Of a DNA stretch of 64,000 bases, positions 1-9,837 are shown in pieces (the stretch's first letter is position 1; each line of letters opens with the position of its first letter). The notes under the pieces were generated by a model. That model made no database searches, was not told the DNA's origin, and saw only the letters and a program-made list of their open reading frames with translations. The stretch spans positions 1 to 64,000 of the forward strand of contig JAQXDW010000047.1 of NCBI GenBank assembly GCA_029251165.1, in the 5' to 3' direction. This DNA is from Myxococcota bacterium (GTDB lineage Bacteria; Myxococcota_A; UBA796). The position numbers and the translations under genes are program-made.

Positions 1-1320
1 TACGCCGACGCAGACGCCGATGGCTTCGGAGATGCCACCGACACCGCCGTCGCCTGCGAGACACCGTCGGGCTACCTCAGCGATGCCGACGACTGCGACG
101 ACGGTGATGCCGCTGTAAACCCAGACGCCACCGAGGTCTGCGACAGCATCGACAACGACTGCGACGGCGACACCGACGAAGACGACGCCTGGTGGAATGA
201 CCGCTTCCCCTACCGCATCCCGCTCACCCTCGCGGCCGCCTCGACCGCCGTCGACGGTCCGCCCGTCGCGGTGGACGTCGACTTCCGCGCAGCCCTCGAC
301 GCGATGGGCGACTCCGGTGCCTTCGACGCCGACACCCTGCGGGTGGTCCTGCAGGACTGCGGCCTCGGCCAGCCTGAGCTTCCCTCGGAATTCCTCGACA
401 ACCAGCTCGGGGTGTTCGACAAGTCCGATCCGACCGATGTCGAGGGCGACGAGGCTGGCGCGGTGGTCTTTCTGTACGACGAGGACGGCGACTACACCGC
501 TTTAGAGCCCCTCGCCGCTGCCAGCACCGTCCAGGCCGCGCTGTACTTCGGCGGCACAGCCGCCGCGCCGGGCTACACCTCCGACCTCACCGCGACCGCC
601 TCCTCCCTGACCACCGCCCTCACCGAGGCCGCCTTCGACAGCAGCGCCGGGGGCATGCTTGCGTCGCTGGAGTTCGACAGCACCGACCTGATGAGCCAGA
701 CCGACTCCTGCTGCGGAAACAGCATCTACTCCGACTCCTGGGGCATCGACCCTCAGGACGGCTCGGGGACCCTGAGCCTCGTCGCAGATGGTCCGGTGCT
801 CGCCGCGCTCCAGGCCACCGGCTCCCGCTCCGACAGCGCCTCGTCCTACGACTACACGCACACCTACTGGATGTTCGCCGGTCGCCCAGAGGTCTACAGC
901 CGGGTCTACCAGGAGACGACCGCGTACTCGACCCTCTCCCACACCGGAGACTACACCGCCGGCATCCGCCCCTGGGAGTCCCAGAGCGCCGATCTCTCTG
1001 GCGCGACCTACACCGTCGACACCGCCTTCACCCATGCGGACGCCTCCGACGGCAGCCGCGGGGTGGCCTTCGCCTACATCCAGCCTCCCGACTACCTCAT
1101 CAGCCTCGGCTTCAGCGATCCCTACCTCATCGCCTACGGCAACGACGCCGCGGCCTACGGCTCCGGCACTCCGGGCACCATGGCCTCCGGGACCGCCTAC
1201 TTCGACAACGTGGTGATGATGGTGCTGCCCCACGAAGGGGCCTGGGCAGACGCCTCCGACGCCCTGAGCGCGCTGGTCGAGGGCGTCCGCGTCAGCTCAG
1301 GGAGCCCGGAGGCGCTGTAG
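1..1320 (+). CDS. MopE-repeat protein with DUF2341-like domain, 5' truncated
   Basis: The frame is open from base 1, so the gene begins outside the window; 439 codons are visible. The first ~60 visible residues carry MopE-type repeat pieces (DADADGFGD, then DCDDGDAAVNPDATEVCDS with DNDCDGDTDE), a calcium/metal-binding Asp-rich repeat common in secreted proteins of Myxococcota. Next comes WWNDRFPYRIPLTL, a typical opening of DUF2341-type concanavalin-like domains, followed by about 350 residues rich in Ser, Thr, Ala, Asp and Tyr. It is probably exported or surface attached. No C-terminal anchor is visible. Its last 29 bases overlap the 3' end of the convergent pentapeptide gene. Its substrate or partner cannot be read from the sequence. 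Confidence 0.8.
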   Translation, partial: YADADADGFGDATDTAVACETPSGYLSDADDCDDGDAAVNPDATEVCDSIDNDCDGDTDEDDAWWNDRFPYRIPLTLAAASTAVDGPPVAVDVDFRAALDAMGDSGAFDADTLRVVLQDCGLGQPELPSEFLDNQLGVFDKSDPTDVEGDEAGAVVFLYDEDGDYTALEPLAAASTVQAALYFGGTAAAPGYTSDLTATASSLTTALTEAAFDSSAGGMLASLEFDSTDLMSQTDSCCGNSIYSDSWGIDPQDGSGTLSLVADGPVLAALQATGSRSDSASSYDYTHTYWMFAGRPEVYSRVYQETTAYSTLSHTGDYTAGIRPWESQSADLSGATYTVDTAFTHADASDGSRGVAFAYIQPPDYLISLGFSDPYLIAYGNDAAAYGSGTPGTMASGTAYFDNVVMMVLPHEGAWADASDALSALVEGVRVSSGSPEAL

Positions 1321-2119
1321 TCGCTGATGCGACCGTCAGCGTGATTCCGTCGGGCACGACAAGGCCGGCGCGATCGCAGTCGATGGCGTACAGGGCACCC
1401 GAGACGCCGGTGAGGTCGGCGTCGGAGAGGTCACAGGCCTCCCAGGTCAGCTCGCGACAGGTCATCCCCGTGAAGACGGCACCGGTGAGATCACAGTCCT
1501 CAAACGACAGCTCTCCGTCACAGGTCAGCCCGGTGAGGTCGAGTCCAGGGGCCTTGCAGCCGACAACGACGAGGAACATCGGGGTCGCAGCGGCGAGCCG
1601 GGCATCCGTGAGGTCGCAGTCCTCGAAGTCAAACACCCCGCTGACCCCGGAGAGGTCTGTGCCGACGAGGTCGCAGTAGAAGAAGGTCACTCCGTCGAGG
1701 TCGGCACCAGAGAGATCCGCCCCGTCGAGCCGCAGCCTGTGGAGCCGGCAGGTGTCGTCGGTGCCACCCTCTGCGTCCGGCCCGTCGACGGTGACCCCGG
1801 AGAGATTCGCCCCCCGCAGATCGCTCTCGGAGAGGTCGACCTGCCACAGCGAGAGCCGACGCCCGGCGAGGTTGGCGCCCCGCAGGTCGCAGCGGATCAG
1901 CACCGTGCGCTGACGCCGGTCATCCTCGCCGAAGATCACCTCGCGGAGGTCGGAACCAGCGAGGTTCGCCCCGTCGAGCCGAACCCCGGAGAGATCGACT
2001 CCGGAGAGGTCGAGGCCAGAGAGGTCGAGGCCGGGGAGGTCCGCAGCGGCAATGGCTGCGGCAGCTTCATCAGGCTTGCCGGAGAGCAAGAGCGCGCGGA
2101 TCTGGGCGGGTGTGGTCAT
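1292..2119 (-). CDS. Pentapeptide-repeat protein
   Basis: This 275-residue protein opens with a short helical segment (MTTPAQIRALLLSGKPDEA). From about residue 27 it becomes an almost unbroken run of pentapeptide repeats of the A(D/N)LXX type (LDLSG, VDLSG, ANLAG, ADLSG), interrupted by less regular coils. Such repeats fold as a right-handed quadrilateral beta-helix. Some family members mimic DNA and protect gyrase (Qnr, MfpA), but most have no known function. No signal peptide is visible, so a cytoplasmic location is likely. The ATG overlaps the TGA of an upstream minus-strand frame (ATGA), suggesting translational coupling if that frame is real. Function unassigned. Confidence 0.85.
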   Translation of the reverse strand: MTTPAQIRALLLSGKPDEAAAAIAAADLPGLDLSGLDLSGVDLSGVRLDGANLAGSDLREVIFGEDDRRQRTVLIRCDLRGANLAGRRLSLWQVDLSESDLRGANLSGVTVDGPDAEGGTDDTCRLHRLRLDGADLSGADLDGVTFFYCDLVGTDLSGVSGVFDFEDCDLTDARLAAATPMFLVVVGCKAPGLDLTGLTCDGELSFEDCDLTGAVFTGMTCRELTWEACDLSDADLTGVSGALYAIDCDRAGLVVPDGITLTVASATTAPPGSLS

Positions 2120-2433
2120 CGGAGAGGCTTATCCCGACAGTCTCCGGAAAACGGCTCAACCGCCACCATTAGAGCGGCAACGGTCTCCCCTGTGGGCAAG
2201 ACAGAGATGAGCCGGTCTGCTCCATCCAGCCCAGCACACCGCTTGATCATCCGGTCGCGGCTGCTGCGATAGCTTGCGGGGACAGCATTGACGCCGGAAC
2301 TCCAGAGCCCACCGTCGGCCGCTGCAGCAAGCCCTGACCGGAGCGTCGTGCTCTGTCGCCTCAGCAGCTCCAGACGGAGAGAGGCGCCAGGGGTTCGGTA
2401 CATGGCCGGTGCCTGCAACAAAGCAGACCTCAT
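2116..2433 (-). pseudogene. Possible remnant of a DEAD-box/RecQ-like helicase N-terminus
   Basis: This frame of about 105 codons lies just upstream of the pentapeptide gene, and its TGA overlaps that gene's ATG. Its C-terminal part (YRSSRDRMIKRC, then DRLISVLPTGETVAALM) resembles the segment around helicase motif I (F.S..Q...I.......LPTG.GKS). The nucleotide-binding G-K-S/T is replaced by ETV, and the protein stops soon after. It could be a broken helicase fragment, a short unrelated protein, or chance. The start is uncertain and no strong ribosome-binding site is visible. Confidence 0.25.
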
Positions 2434-2539
2434 GACATCGCCGCCATCGCGACTGGTTGCCGGACAGGGTGAGAGCACCAAAGCCACAGCGGAGAAGCCG
2501 ACACACTTGGCTGACATGGTCAGTGCTATTCTGGGCGGC

Positions 2540-4045
2540 ATGCGCTTGTGGCTTCTCTCCATTCTCACCGCCTGCGGCACTGCCCAGACTCCCGGTACCG
2601 CTGACACCGCCGACATGCCAGACTGCGAGAGCACCGACAGCTCGACATGGTTCATCGACGACGACGGAGACGGCTTCGGAGACGAGCCGATCACCGCCCT
2701 CTGTCAGCCAGACGGAGCTGTTGCCATCGACGGCGACTGCGACGACAGCAATGAGTTCACCTGGCCGGGGGCAGAGGACATCTGCGATGGTCAGGACAAT
2801 GACTGCAACGGCGAGATCGACGACGGCGAGGCCGGCACACTACAGACCTGGTACGGCGACCTCGATGACGACGGCTACGGCTTCCCGGGCGCGACCACCG
2901 AGGGCTGCAGCCAGCCCAACGGCTACGTGGACAACGACCTCGACTGCGACGACAGCAACAGCGGGGTCTACCCAGGGGCGCCGGAGATCTGCGACGGCGC
3001 AGCGAACGACTGCGACGGTGATCGGGACGGGTGGGTCTCCGACGACGGCATGGCGACCTTCATCAGCGCCGACAAGGAGACCGTGATCGACGTCTCCGAT
3101 CAGCTCTCCCTGTCCACGGACAGCCCGACAACCTACACCCTCTCCGAGCCCGGCGTCCTCACCCTCTGCGACGGCACCTGGCACACCCGCCTCATCCTCG
3201 ATGCCGATGATCTGACCGTCGTCGGCATCAACGGTCCAGAGTCTGTCGCTCTGGACGCCAGCGGACTCGGCCCGGTGGTCACCATCTCCGCAGGGCACTC
3301 AGCAGCAGTGGAGGGGCTCGCGCTCCGCAACGGCGCGGCGGACCAGGGCGGCGGGGTCTACGTCGCACCGCTGGCGTGTCCGGAGGAGAAGGAGAAGGAG
3401 AAAGACGCCGGGGCCAAGGCGGTCAGCCAGCCCTACATCGTCCTCGACGCGCTGCACATCACCGACAGCACCGCCACGCAGGGCGGCGGGGTCTACGCCA
3501 GCGGGTGTGTGTACCTGGAGATCGACGACACCCTCATTGAGGCCAACAGCGCCGAGCAGGGCGGCGGGGTCTACATCGGCATGTCAGATGAGCCCAACGT
3601 CACCTTCTACCTCGACGACACCACCATCACCGACAACACCGCCCAGGACGGCGGCGGACTGTGGATCGGAGCCTCCTGGGCGACCATCAACGACACACAC
3701 GTCACCGACAACACCGCAGAGCAGAGCGGCGGCGGGCTGGTCCTCTCTGGGAGCCTGTACATCACCTCCTCCGACAAGGGCGACACCGCAGTCACCGGCA
3801 ACATTGCCGAGCAGGGCGGCGGGGTGTACTTCGAGACGGACAGCTGGCTGTACACCAGCGGCACAGACTGGGGCGGAGCCAAAGACGAAGCGACCGGCAA
3901 GACCGCCGCTGACAATGTCACCGATGACATCGATGGCCCCACGCTCACCGGCGCGCCCTACAGCCTGGGTGTGATGGAGACCGTCACATGTGCGGACAAG
4001 ACCGGCTGCGAAAGGGAAGAAGAGAAGTCCCAGGAGTCCCAGTAG
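2540..4045 (+). CDS. Lipoprotein with MopE repeats and a right-handed beta-helix
   Basis: I start this at the ATG giving MRLWLLSILTAC, a compact lipoprotein signal with Cys at residue 12; the longer open frame upstream has no signal. The product has 501 residues. After a short linker come two or three MopE-type units (DDDGDGFGD, DCDD...PGAEDICDGQDNDCNG, then a second DCDD...PGAPEICDG). From about residue 170 it is a parallel beta-helix built of repeated GGGVYV/DNTAQDGGGLWI rungs, as in polymorphic outer-membrane and pectate-lyase-like proteins. A charged EKEKEKDAG insert interrupts the helix near residue 290. It is probably a surface-exposed adhesive or carbohydrate-binding lipoprotein. The exact ligand is unknown. 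Confidence 0.82.
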   Translation: MRLWLLSILTACGTAQTPGTADTADMPDCESTDSSTWFIDDDGDGFGDEPITALCQPDGAVAIDGDCDDSNEFTWPGAEDICDGQDNDCNGEIDDGEAGTLQTWYGDLDDDGYGFPGATTEGCSQPNGYVDNDLDCDDSNSGVYPGAPEICDGAANDCDGDRDGWVSDDGMATFISADKETVIDVSDQLSLSTDSPTTYTLSEPGVLTLCDGTWHTRLILDADDLTVVGINGPESVALDASGLGPVVTISAGHSAAVEGLALRNGAADQGGGVYVAPLACPEEKEKEKDAGAKAVSQPYIVLDALHITDSTATQGGGVYASGCVYLEIDDTLIEANSAEQGGGVYIGMSDEPNVTFYLDDTTITDNTAQDGGGLWIGASWATINDTHVTDNTAEQSGGGLVLSGSLYITSSDKGDTAVTGNIAEQGGGVYFETDSWLYTSGTDWGGAKDEATGKTAADNVTDDIDGPTLTGAPYSLGVMETVTCADKTGCEREEEKSQESQ

Positions 4046-4111
4046 CTCACGCGCGCAAGAGACTTCTACTCCCAGGAAAATCATACAATATACTTGGGCC
4101 ACTCTTAGATA

Positions 4112-4595
4112 TCAGACAGACACACGCGCCGTGGACTCACCCTGCTTGAGCTGTGCTTCGTGGTGATGATTCTCGGAGTCCTGATCGCCATCACGGTGCC
4201 GACCTGCGACGTCATCCTCCGGCGGAGCCACCAGGCTGAGGCCCGATCGATGCTCTCGGCGAGCGCCCACGCCCAGCACGACCGAGACACCGGCACCGAC
4301 CTCGCCTGCCCGGCCTCCGGTGAGCGCCCACATCCGACCGTACGGTTTCCATCGGCGGGCTGCTGAGAGGATCACGGTCAGCAGCGCGGTCCGCTGTCGC
4401 GATGGCGTCGCGCGGGTGGATACCGGGTTCACGGTGCTCGCTGAGGGGGCTCTCGACCACGACGGCCTGTCCTCACACCTGAAGCGACACGGGGACACCC
4501 TCCAGATCGACGCCACAGACAGCCTCAAGCTCAGGCGCTCGCCGCGCGGATCCAGCGACCGAGCGCGCCCCAGATCCGTCGGCACAGCGGGGTGA
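4112..4595 (+). pseudogene. Broken type IV pilin-like (prepilin) gene
   Basis: The frame from about 4124 reads RRGLTLLELCFVVMILGVLI. This is a textbook class III prepilin leader: basic residues, Gly at -1, Glu at +5 and a hydrophobic helix. There is no ATG, GTG or TTG between the preceding in-frame TAG (4106) and the leader. This frame ends at 4366. The neighbouring frame from about 4320 to 4595 continues with pilin-like C-terminal sequence (FTVLAEGALDHDGL, compare the A.GDLDGDG motif of minor pilins). The gene has therefore lost its start and carries a frameshift. No other pilus genes lie nearby. Confidence 0.6.
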
Positions 4596-4678
4596 CCAGG
4601 AGCGGATGCAGGGGGGTACGGGAGCAATCACACGCGGGAAGAGTGTTCGCGGGAGGAGAGACTGGCTATCCTGACGGC

Positions 4679-5824
4679 ATGCTGTTCCTCCTGCTTGCCT
4701 GCAAGGGATCGCCCGAAGACACCGGCGCGGTCGAAGATGATGCCCTCAACGAATGCCTCGCGCTGTGGTCTGATCAGATCACCGAGCCTGACCTCGACGG
4801 CCCGGACACCCAGATCCACGGCACCTCGACCTTCGACGGCAGCGGGGTGTGGGTCGCCTGGAGCCTGCCCAACGACGCCAACACCTTCGACATCTGGCTG
4901 ACCCGTCTGGGCTGCGACGGCACCACCGACATCGCACCGCTTGCGGTGACCGACAGCCCCGACAACGAGCTGGATCCCGCCATCATCGTCTCCCGAGATC
5001 GGCTGCTGGTGGCGTGGGCGACCTCCACCTCCGACGGCCTCGGCATCCGGCACCGACTCTATGATCTCACCGGTGCTCCCCTCACCGAGCCCACCGACCT
5101 CGTGGCCTCGCGAGACGGCGTGGTCGTCACCGGCAACGCCTCCTCCCCCCGGCTCGCCGCCCGCTCCGATGGCTTCATGCTCGCCGGATTCTGGGGGCAC
5201 GACGACGCCACGGCGTTCCAGGCGTTCTCCGTGGCGCTGGATCTGGACGGCGCGATCCAGGGCGAGGCTGTCGATGCGGAGCTGGACACCGAGTTTGGGC
5301 AGACCGCAGTGGACCTCGCGGTGAGCAACGACGACGCGATCCTGGTCTGGCAGGAGGACTCCACCACCTCGACCGCTCCCGCTGCGTGGCAGGCTGCCGC
5401 CGGAGAAGCAGCGGTCGCGCTCGGTGAGCCTGGCGCCCGTCCAGCGGTGGCGGTCACCGACGCTGGCGTCTGGAGTGCCTGGGACACCGACAGCGAAGGC
5501 ACGATCTGGATCCGCCCGCCGTCCGGCGGGGACCTCTCCCTGGATCTCAGCGGGATCTCTCACAGCCCCCGGCTGGTGCCCCGCAGGGACGGGGTGGTCG
5601 CCCTGAGCATGACCATCGACGACGGCATCTACAACGCCCTGAGTCTCTCCACCATCGACGCCGACGGCACGGTCCAGACCATCCCACTGGACACTGTGGG
5701 GGCGCCGTCGGTCTACGGAGTCGACGTGACGATGATCGGCGCGGATCATGCGGTCGTGGTCTGGCAGGAAGGAGAGAATCCGGCCTTTCGCCTGCGTGCC
5801 CAGTGGGTGACGCTGCCACAGTGA
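4679..5824 (+). CDS. Lipoprotein of unknown function with beta-propeller-like repeats
   Basis: The start is placed at MLFLLLAC: an extremely short lipoprotein signal with Cys at residue 8 and no basic residues. The upstream extension of the frame is not hydrophobic. The product has 381 residues. After an acidic linker (SPEDTGAVEDD) it shows repeated strands such as VWVAWS, LLVAWA, ILVWQED and VVVWQEG at intervals of about 50-60 residues, suggestive of a beta-propeller. Similar proteins are common, uncharacterised surface lipoproteins in Myxococcota. It converges with ybiT, whose stop lies 40 bases away. Confidence 0.75.
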   Translation: MLFLLLACKGSPEDTGAVEDDALNECLALWSDQITEPDLDGPDTQIHGTSTFDGSGVWVAWSLPNDANTFDIWLTRLGCDGTTDIAPLAVTDSPDNELDPAIIVSRDRLLVAWATSTSDGLGIRHRLYDLTGAPLTEPTDLVASRDGVVVTGNASSPRLAARSDGFMLAGFWGHDDATAFQAFSVALDLDGAIQGEAVDAELDTEFGQTAVDLAVSNDDAILVWQEDSTTSTAPAAWQAAAGEAAVALGEPGARPAVAVTDAGVWSAWDTDSEGTIWIRPPSGGDLSLDLSGISHSPRLVPRRDGVVALSMTIDDGIYNALSLSTIDADGTVQTIPLDTVGAPSVYGVDVTMIGADHAVVVWQEGENPAFRLRAQWVTLPQ

Positions 5825-5863
5825 CGCCGGGCTCGACAGGAGGAGCGCCTCTCCCGTCCGACC

Positions 5864-7543
<1,680 letters not shown>

Positions 7544-7583
7544 CGCGGCGGTGTAACGCGCACCGAGTCTCTATGATGGCCGG

Positions 7584-8987
7584 GTGCTCATCCCCCTCGT
7601 CCAGTGGAGCCCGCTGCTCCTCCTCGCGGTCCTCATCCGCCTCCTCCCCGACCGGCCCAAGGCACCGCGCCCGCCGGATCGGTGGGATCTGGTCGCGATG
7701 CTGGGGCTCGGCGTCGGCCTGTCGCTGCTCTGTGATGGGTGGCTCGCAGCATTCCACACCTCTTCTGGTGCCCTGGTCGGCTCGGACATCATGGAGTACT
7801 GCGGCTCGGTGGCCAGCCAGCGTCCCGGCGGCGATCCGGACCGGTTCAGCGGACAGCGCTCCCGGCTGGCGGCGCTGCCCTCGGTGCTCCTGAGCGAGCC
7901 CGGCATCATCGAGGGCATGGCGCGGTCCGCACGCTGGAGCATGGCGGCCATCGGCGCGGGAATCTACCTGTGGGGCCGGGCGCTGCACAGCCGGCTGGCC
8001 GGGACGGCGGGGGTCCTCCTCGCGGCCGCCAGCGCGCCGCTGGTGATGCTGGTCCGCACGGTGTCGTTCTATCCAGAGATCACCGCGGTGTTTACCCTCG
8101 GGAGCGCCCTGTGCGCGGCTGCGATGCGCTGGCGGCGTCCGGTCGATCTGCTGCTGTGCGGCGTCGGGGTCGGGCTGTGCTTCCTGATCGACCTGCGCGG
8201 ACTGATCTGGGGCCTCGCCGCGCTGGGCCCAGCGCTGGTCGTCGCCCTGCTCGCCCCGTGGAGGCGGTGGCCGCTGCGGCTGGTGGTCCTCCTGCTGCCG
8301 ATCTGGCTGGCGTGGATCGGCGGACGATACGCCTACATCCCCAACGCCAACCCCCTGGAGGGCCAGGTCGACCTCATCCAGCGCATCAAGGACAAGGGCG
8401 GTGAGCCCGACTTTGAGCGCAGCGACCTGCCGATGAGCGAGTATGTCTGGGGACGAACCGATGCGCTCCGCATCCCCAACACGCTCCACGCCCTCGCTCT
8501 CCAGTCGAGCCTGATTCCAGACTGGATGGAGGCCAATGAGCGGTCCCAGCACGAGGTCGCCCGAAGCGTCACCCCGCTCGTCGCCCCGCTGGCTGTCGCG
8601 CTGCTGCTGGCCCTGCTGACCCTCCGCCGACGCCCCCTGCTGGCCGCCACGATGCTCGGCCTGCTGGTGCCCTACGTCTCCTCGCTCCGCAGCGCGATCA
8701 CCCTCGGACAGCTGTACCCCCGCTACATCGGCTCCGTCGCCCCAGCAGCAGCGGTGATTGCCGGTGTGGCGCTGGCGGGCATCGCAGGCCGGGGGCGCAT
8801 GCGGCTCGCCGTCGGCGCGGTCGGCCTGCTGGTGCTCATCCTCGGCGGCATCGACAGCGCGCTGTCACCGCTCGCCAGCTGGCGAGAGGTCTCCATCGGT
8901 CAGCCCCGCGAGCTCGATCAGTTCGTCTCCCTCAACGAGGCCGGAGAGATCGTCTTCTCCAGCCCCGAGAGCTGCTACCCACAGTGA
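7584..8987 (+). CDS. Polytopic inner-membrane protein, possibly glycosyltransferase-like
   Basis: This 467-residue protein starts with GTG. It has about ten hydrophobic helices, including two near the N-terminus, a cluster at about 110-260 and several more after residue 330, with a soluble loop between about 250 and 330. The loop after helix 2 contains GSDIMEYCGSVASQ. The overall plan of early periplasmic loop, many helices and a soluble C-terminal end resembles GT-C fold (ArnT/PMT-like) transferases, but the DE or DD motif is not convincing. I therefore leave the function open. The stop lies 3 bases from that of the convergent small gene. Confidence 0.7.
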   Translation: MLIPLVQWSPLLLLAVLIRLLPDRPKAPRPPDRWDLVAMLGLGVGLSLLCDGWLAAFHTSSGALVGSDIMEYCGSVASQRPGGDPDRFSGQRSRLAALPSVLLSEPGIIEGMARSARWSMAAIGAGIYLWGRALHSRLAGTAGVLLAAASAPLVMLVRTVSFYPEITAVFTLGSALCAAAMRWRRPVDLLLCGVGVGLCFLIDLRGLIWGLAALGPALVVALLAPWRRWPLRLVVLLLPIWLAWIGGRYAYIPNANPLEGQVDLIQRIKDKGGEPDFERSDLPMSEYVWGRTDALRIPNTLHALALQSSLIPDWMEANERSQHEVARSVTPLVAPLAVALLLALLTLRRRPLLAATMLGLLVPYVSSLRSAITLGQLYPRYIGSVAPAAAVIAGVALAGIAGRGRMRLAVGAVGLLVLILGGIDSALSPLASWREVSIGQPRELDQFVSLNEAGEIVFSSPESCYPQ

Positions 8988-8990
8988 CGC

Positions 8991-9263
8991 TCAGCCCCCT
9001 GCAAGCCATCGCCTGAGCGCCGACACCAGACGCCACCAGCGCCCCACCACGACCGGCTCAGCCACCCGCTCGGGCAGCGGTCGTGACGGGCTTGACGGGA
9101 CGACATACAGCGGCGGCTTCTGCACCGTCCGGTCCTGCATGCGCCCATACATGGGCCGCCCATCCACGATGGTCTCAGCGGTCTCGTAGTCCTCGCCGCT
9201 GGGTGGGCCTCCGTAGCGGAGCTGGATGACGCGGAGCGCCTCGGGTGTGAGCTGTCGAGCCAT
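8991..9263 (-). CDS. Small hypothetical protein, 90 aa
   Basis: This short soluble protein (MARQLTPEALRVIQLRYGG...) has a Pro/Val/Arg-rich second half and a Trp-containing amphipathic C-terminus (VVGRWWRLVSALRRWLAGG). It has no signal peptide and no family I recognise. The ATG is preceded by AGGAGA at about the right distance. It may be membrane-associated through its C-terminal helix. It stands alone: the neighbour downstream is convergent and the next gene upstream is divergent. Confidence 0.55.
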   Translation of the reverse strand: MARQLTPEALRVIQLRYGGPPSGEDYETAETIVDGRPMYGRMQDRTVQKPPLYVVPSSPSRPLPERVAEPVVVGRWWRLVSALRRWLAGG

Positions 9264-9451
9264 GGTGATCTCTCCTGTGTCGCCCTGTGAGACACCCGAT
9301 GGACAGCATTGCGCGACCCGTCATTCGATTTATCGGTGACAAGGCGGGAATTTATAGAGAATGGGGCGTCCCACGTGGGTCGTAAATGGTCAGAATAAGA
9401 CCGATAAAAAGCAGCCCTCAGGCAGTACCACTCTCCTCAAACGGAGCGGTC
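9264..9451. promoter_or_regulatory. Divergent intergenic region, AT-rich, probable promoters
   Basis: About 190 bases lie between two divergent small genes. The stretch from about 9320 to 9420 is clearly more AT-rich than its surroundings (TTTATCGGTGACAAGG, GGAATTTATAGAG) and is the likely site of promoters. No specific operator could be identified. Confidence 0.35.
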
Positions 9452-9700
9452 ATGTCCCCACGATTCCACACCAACAGCCTCAACCATCACCTCCCCAGCC
9501 GCATCGGCAGTGTCCTCCTGCTGGTGTCGTTGCTGGTGTATGTCATCGCAATGGTTGTCCCGGTGCTCATCGGCACCGAGGGGCTCACTGCCCGCCACTG
9601 GCCGGAGACCATCACCAGCATGCTCCTGCTGAGCGTCTTTGGTGCGCCAGCAGCCCGGTATGCGTGGCGAGGCACTGACGACTCAGCCAGCACCCCATAA
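9452..9700 (+). CDS. Small membrane protein, two transmembrane helices
   Basis: I chose the internal ATG preceded by AACGGAGCGGTC rather than the upstream start of the frame, which adds 22 unlikely residues. The 82-residue product has helix 1 at about 19-40 (VLLLVSLLVYVIAMVVPVLI), a short loop, and a second hydrophobic stretch (ITSMLLLSVFGAPAARYAW). It ends in a polar tail. No family recognised. Confidence 0.55.
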   Translation: MSPRFHTNSLNHHLPSRIGSVLLLVSLLVYVIAMVVPVLIGTEGLTARHWPETITSMLLLSVFGAPAARYAWRGTDDSASTP

Positions 9701-9837
9701 ACAAACGACAAAGAATAAATAGCAAAGGATAAAAGCTGGAAATTGCAAAACCACCCAAGAGGCGATCGTGACGGCTACTTTGAGGCTCCCCTCCGGTATT
9801 TTGACCCTTTACCGGATCTTTTGATGAGGTATCCGCG

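Noticed and set aside
4628-5749. 373-codon minus-strand frame
   Set aside because: Shadow of the lipoprotein at 4679; composition typical of antisense GC-rich DNA.
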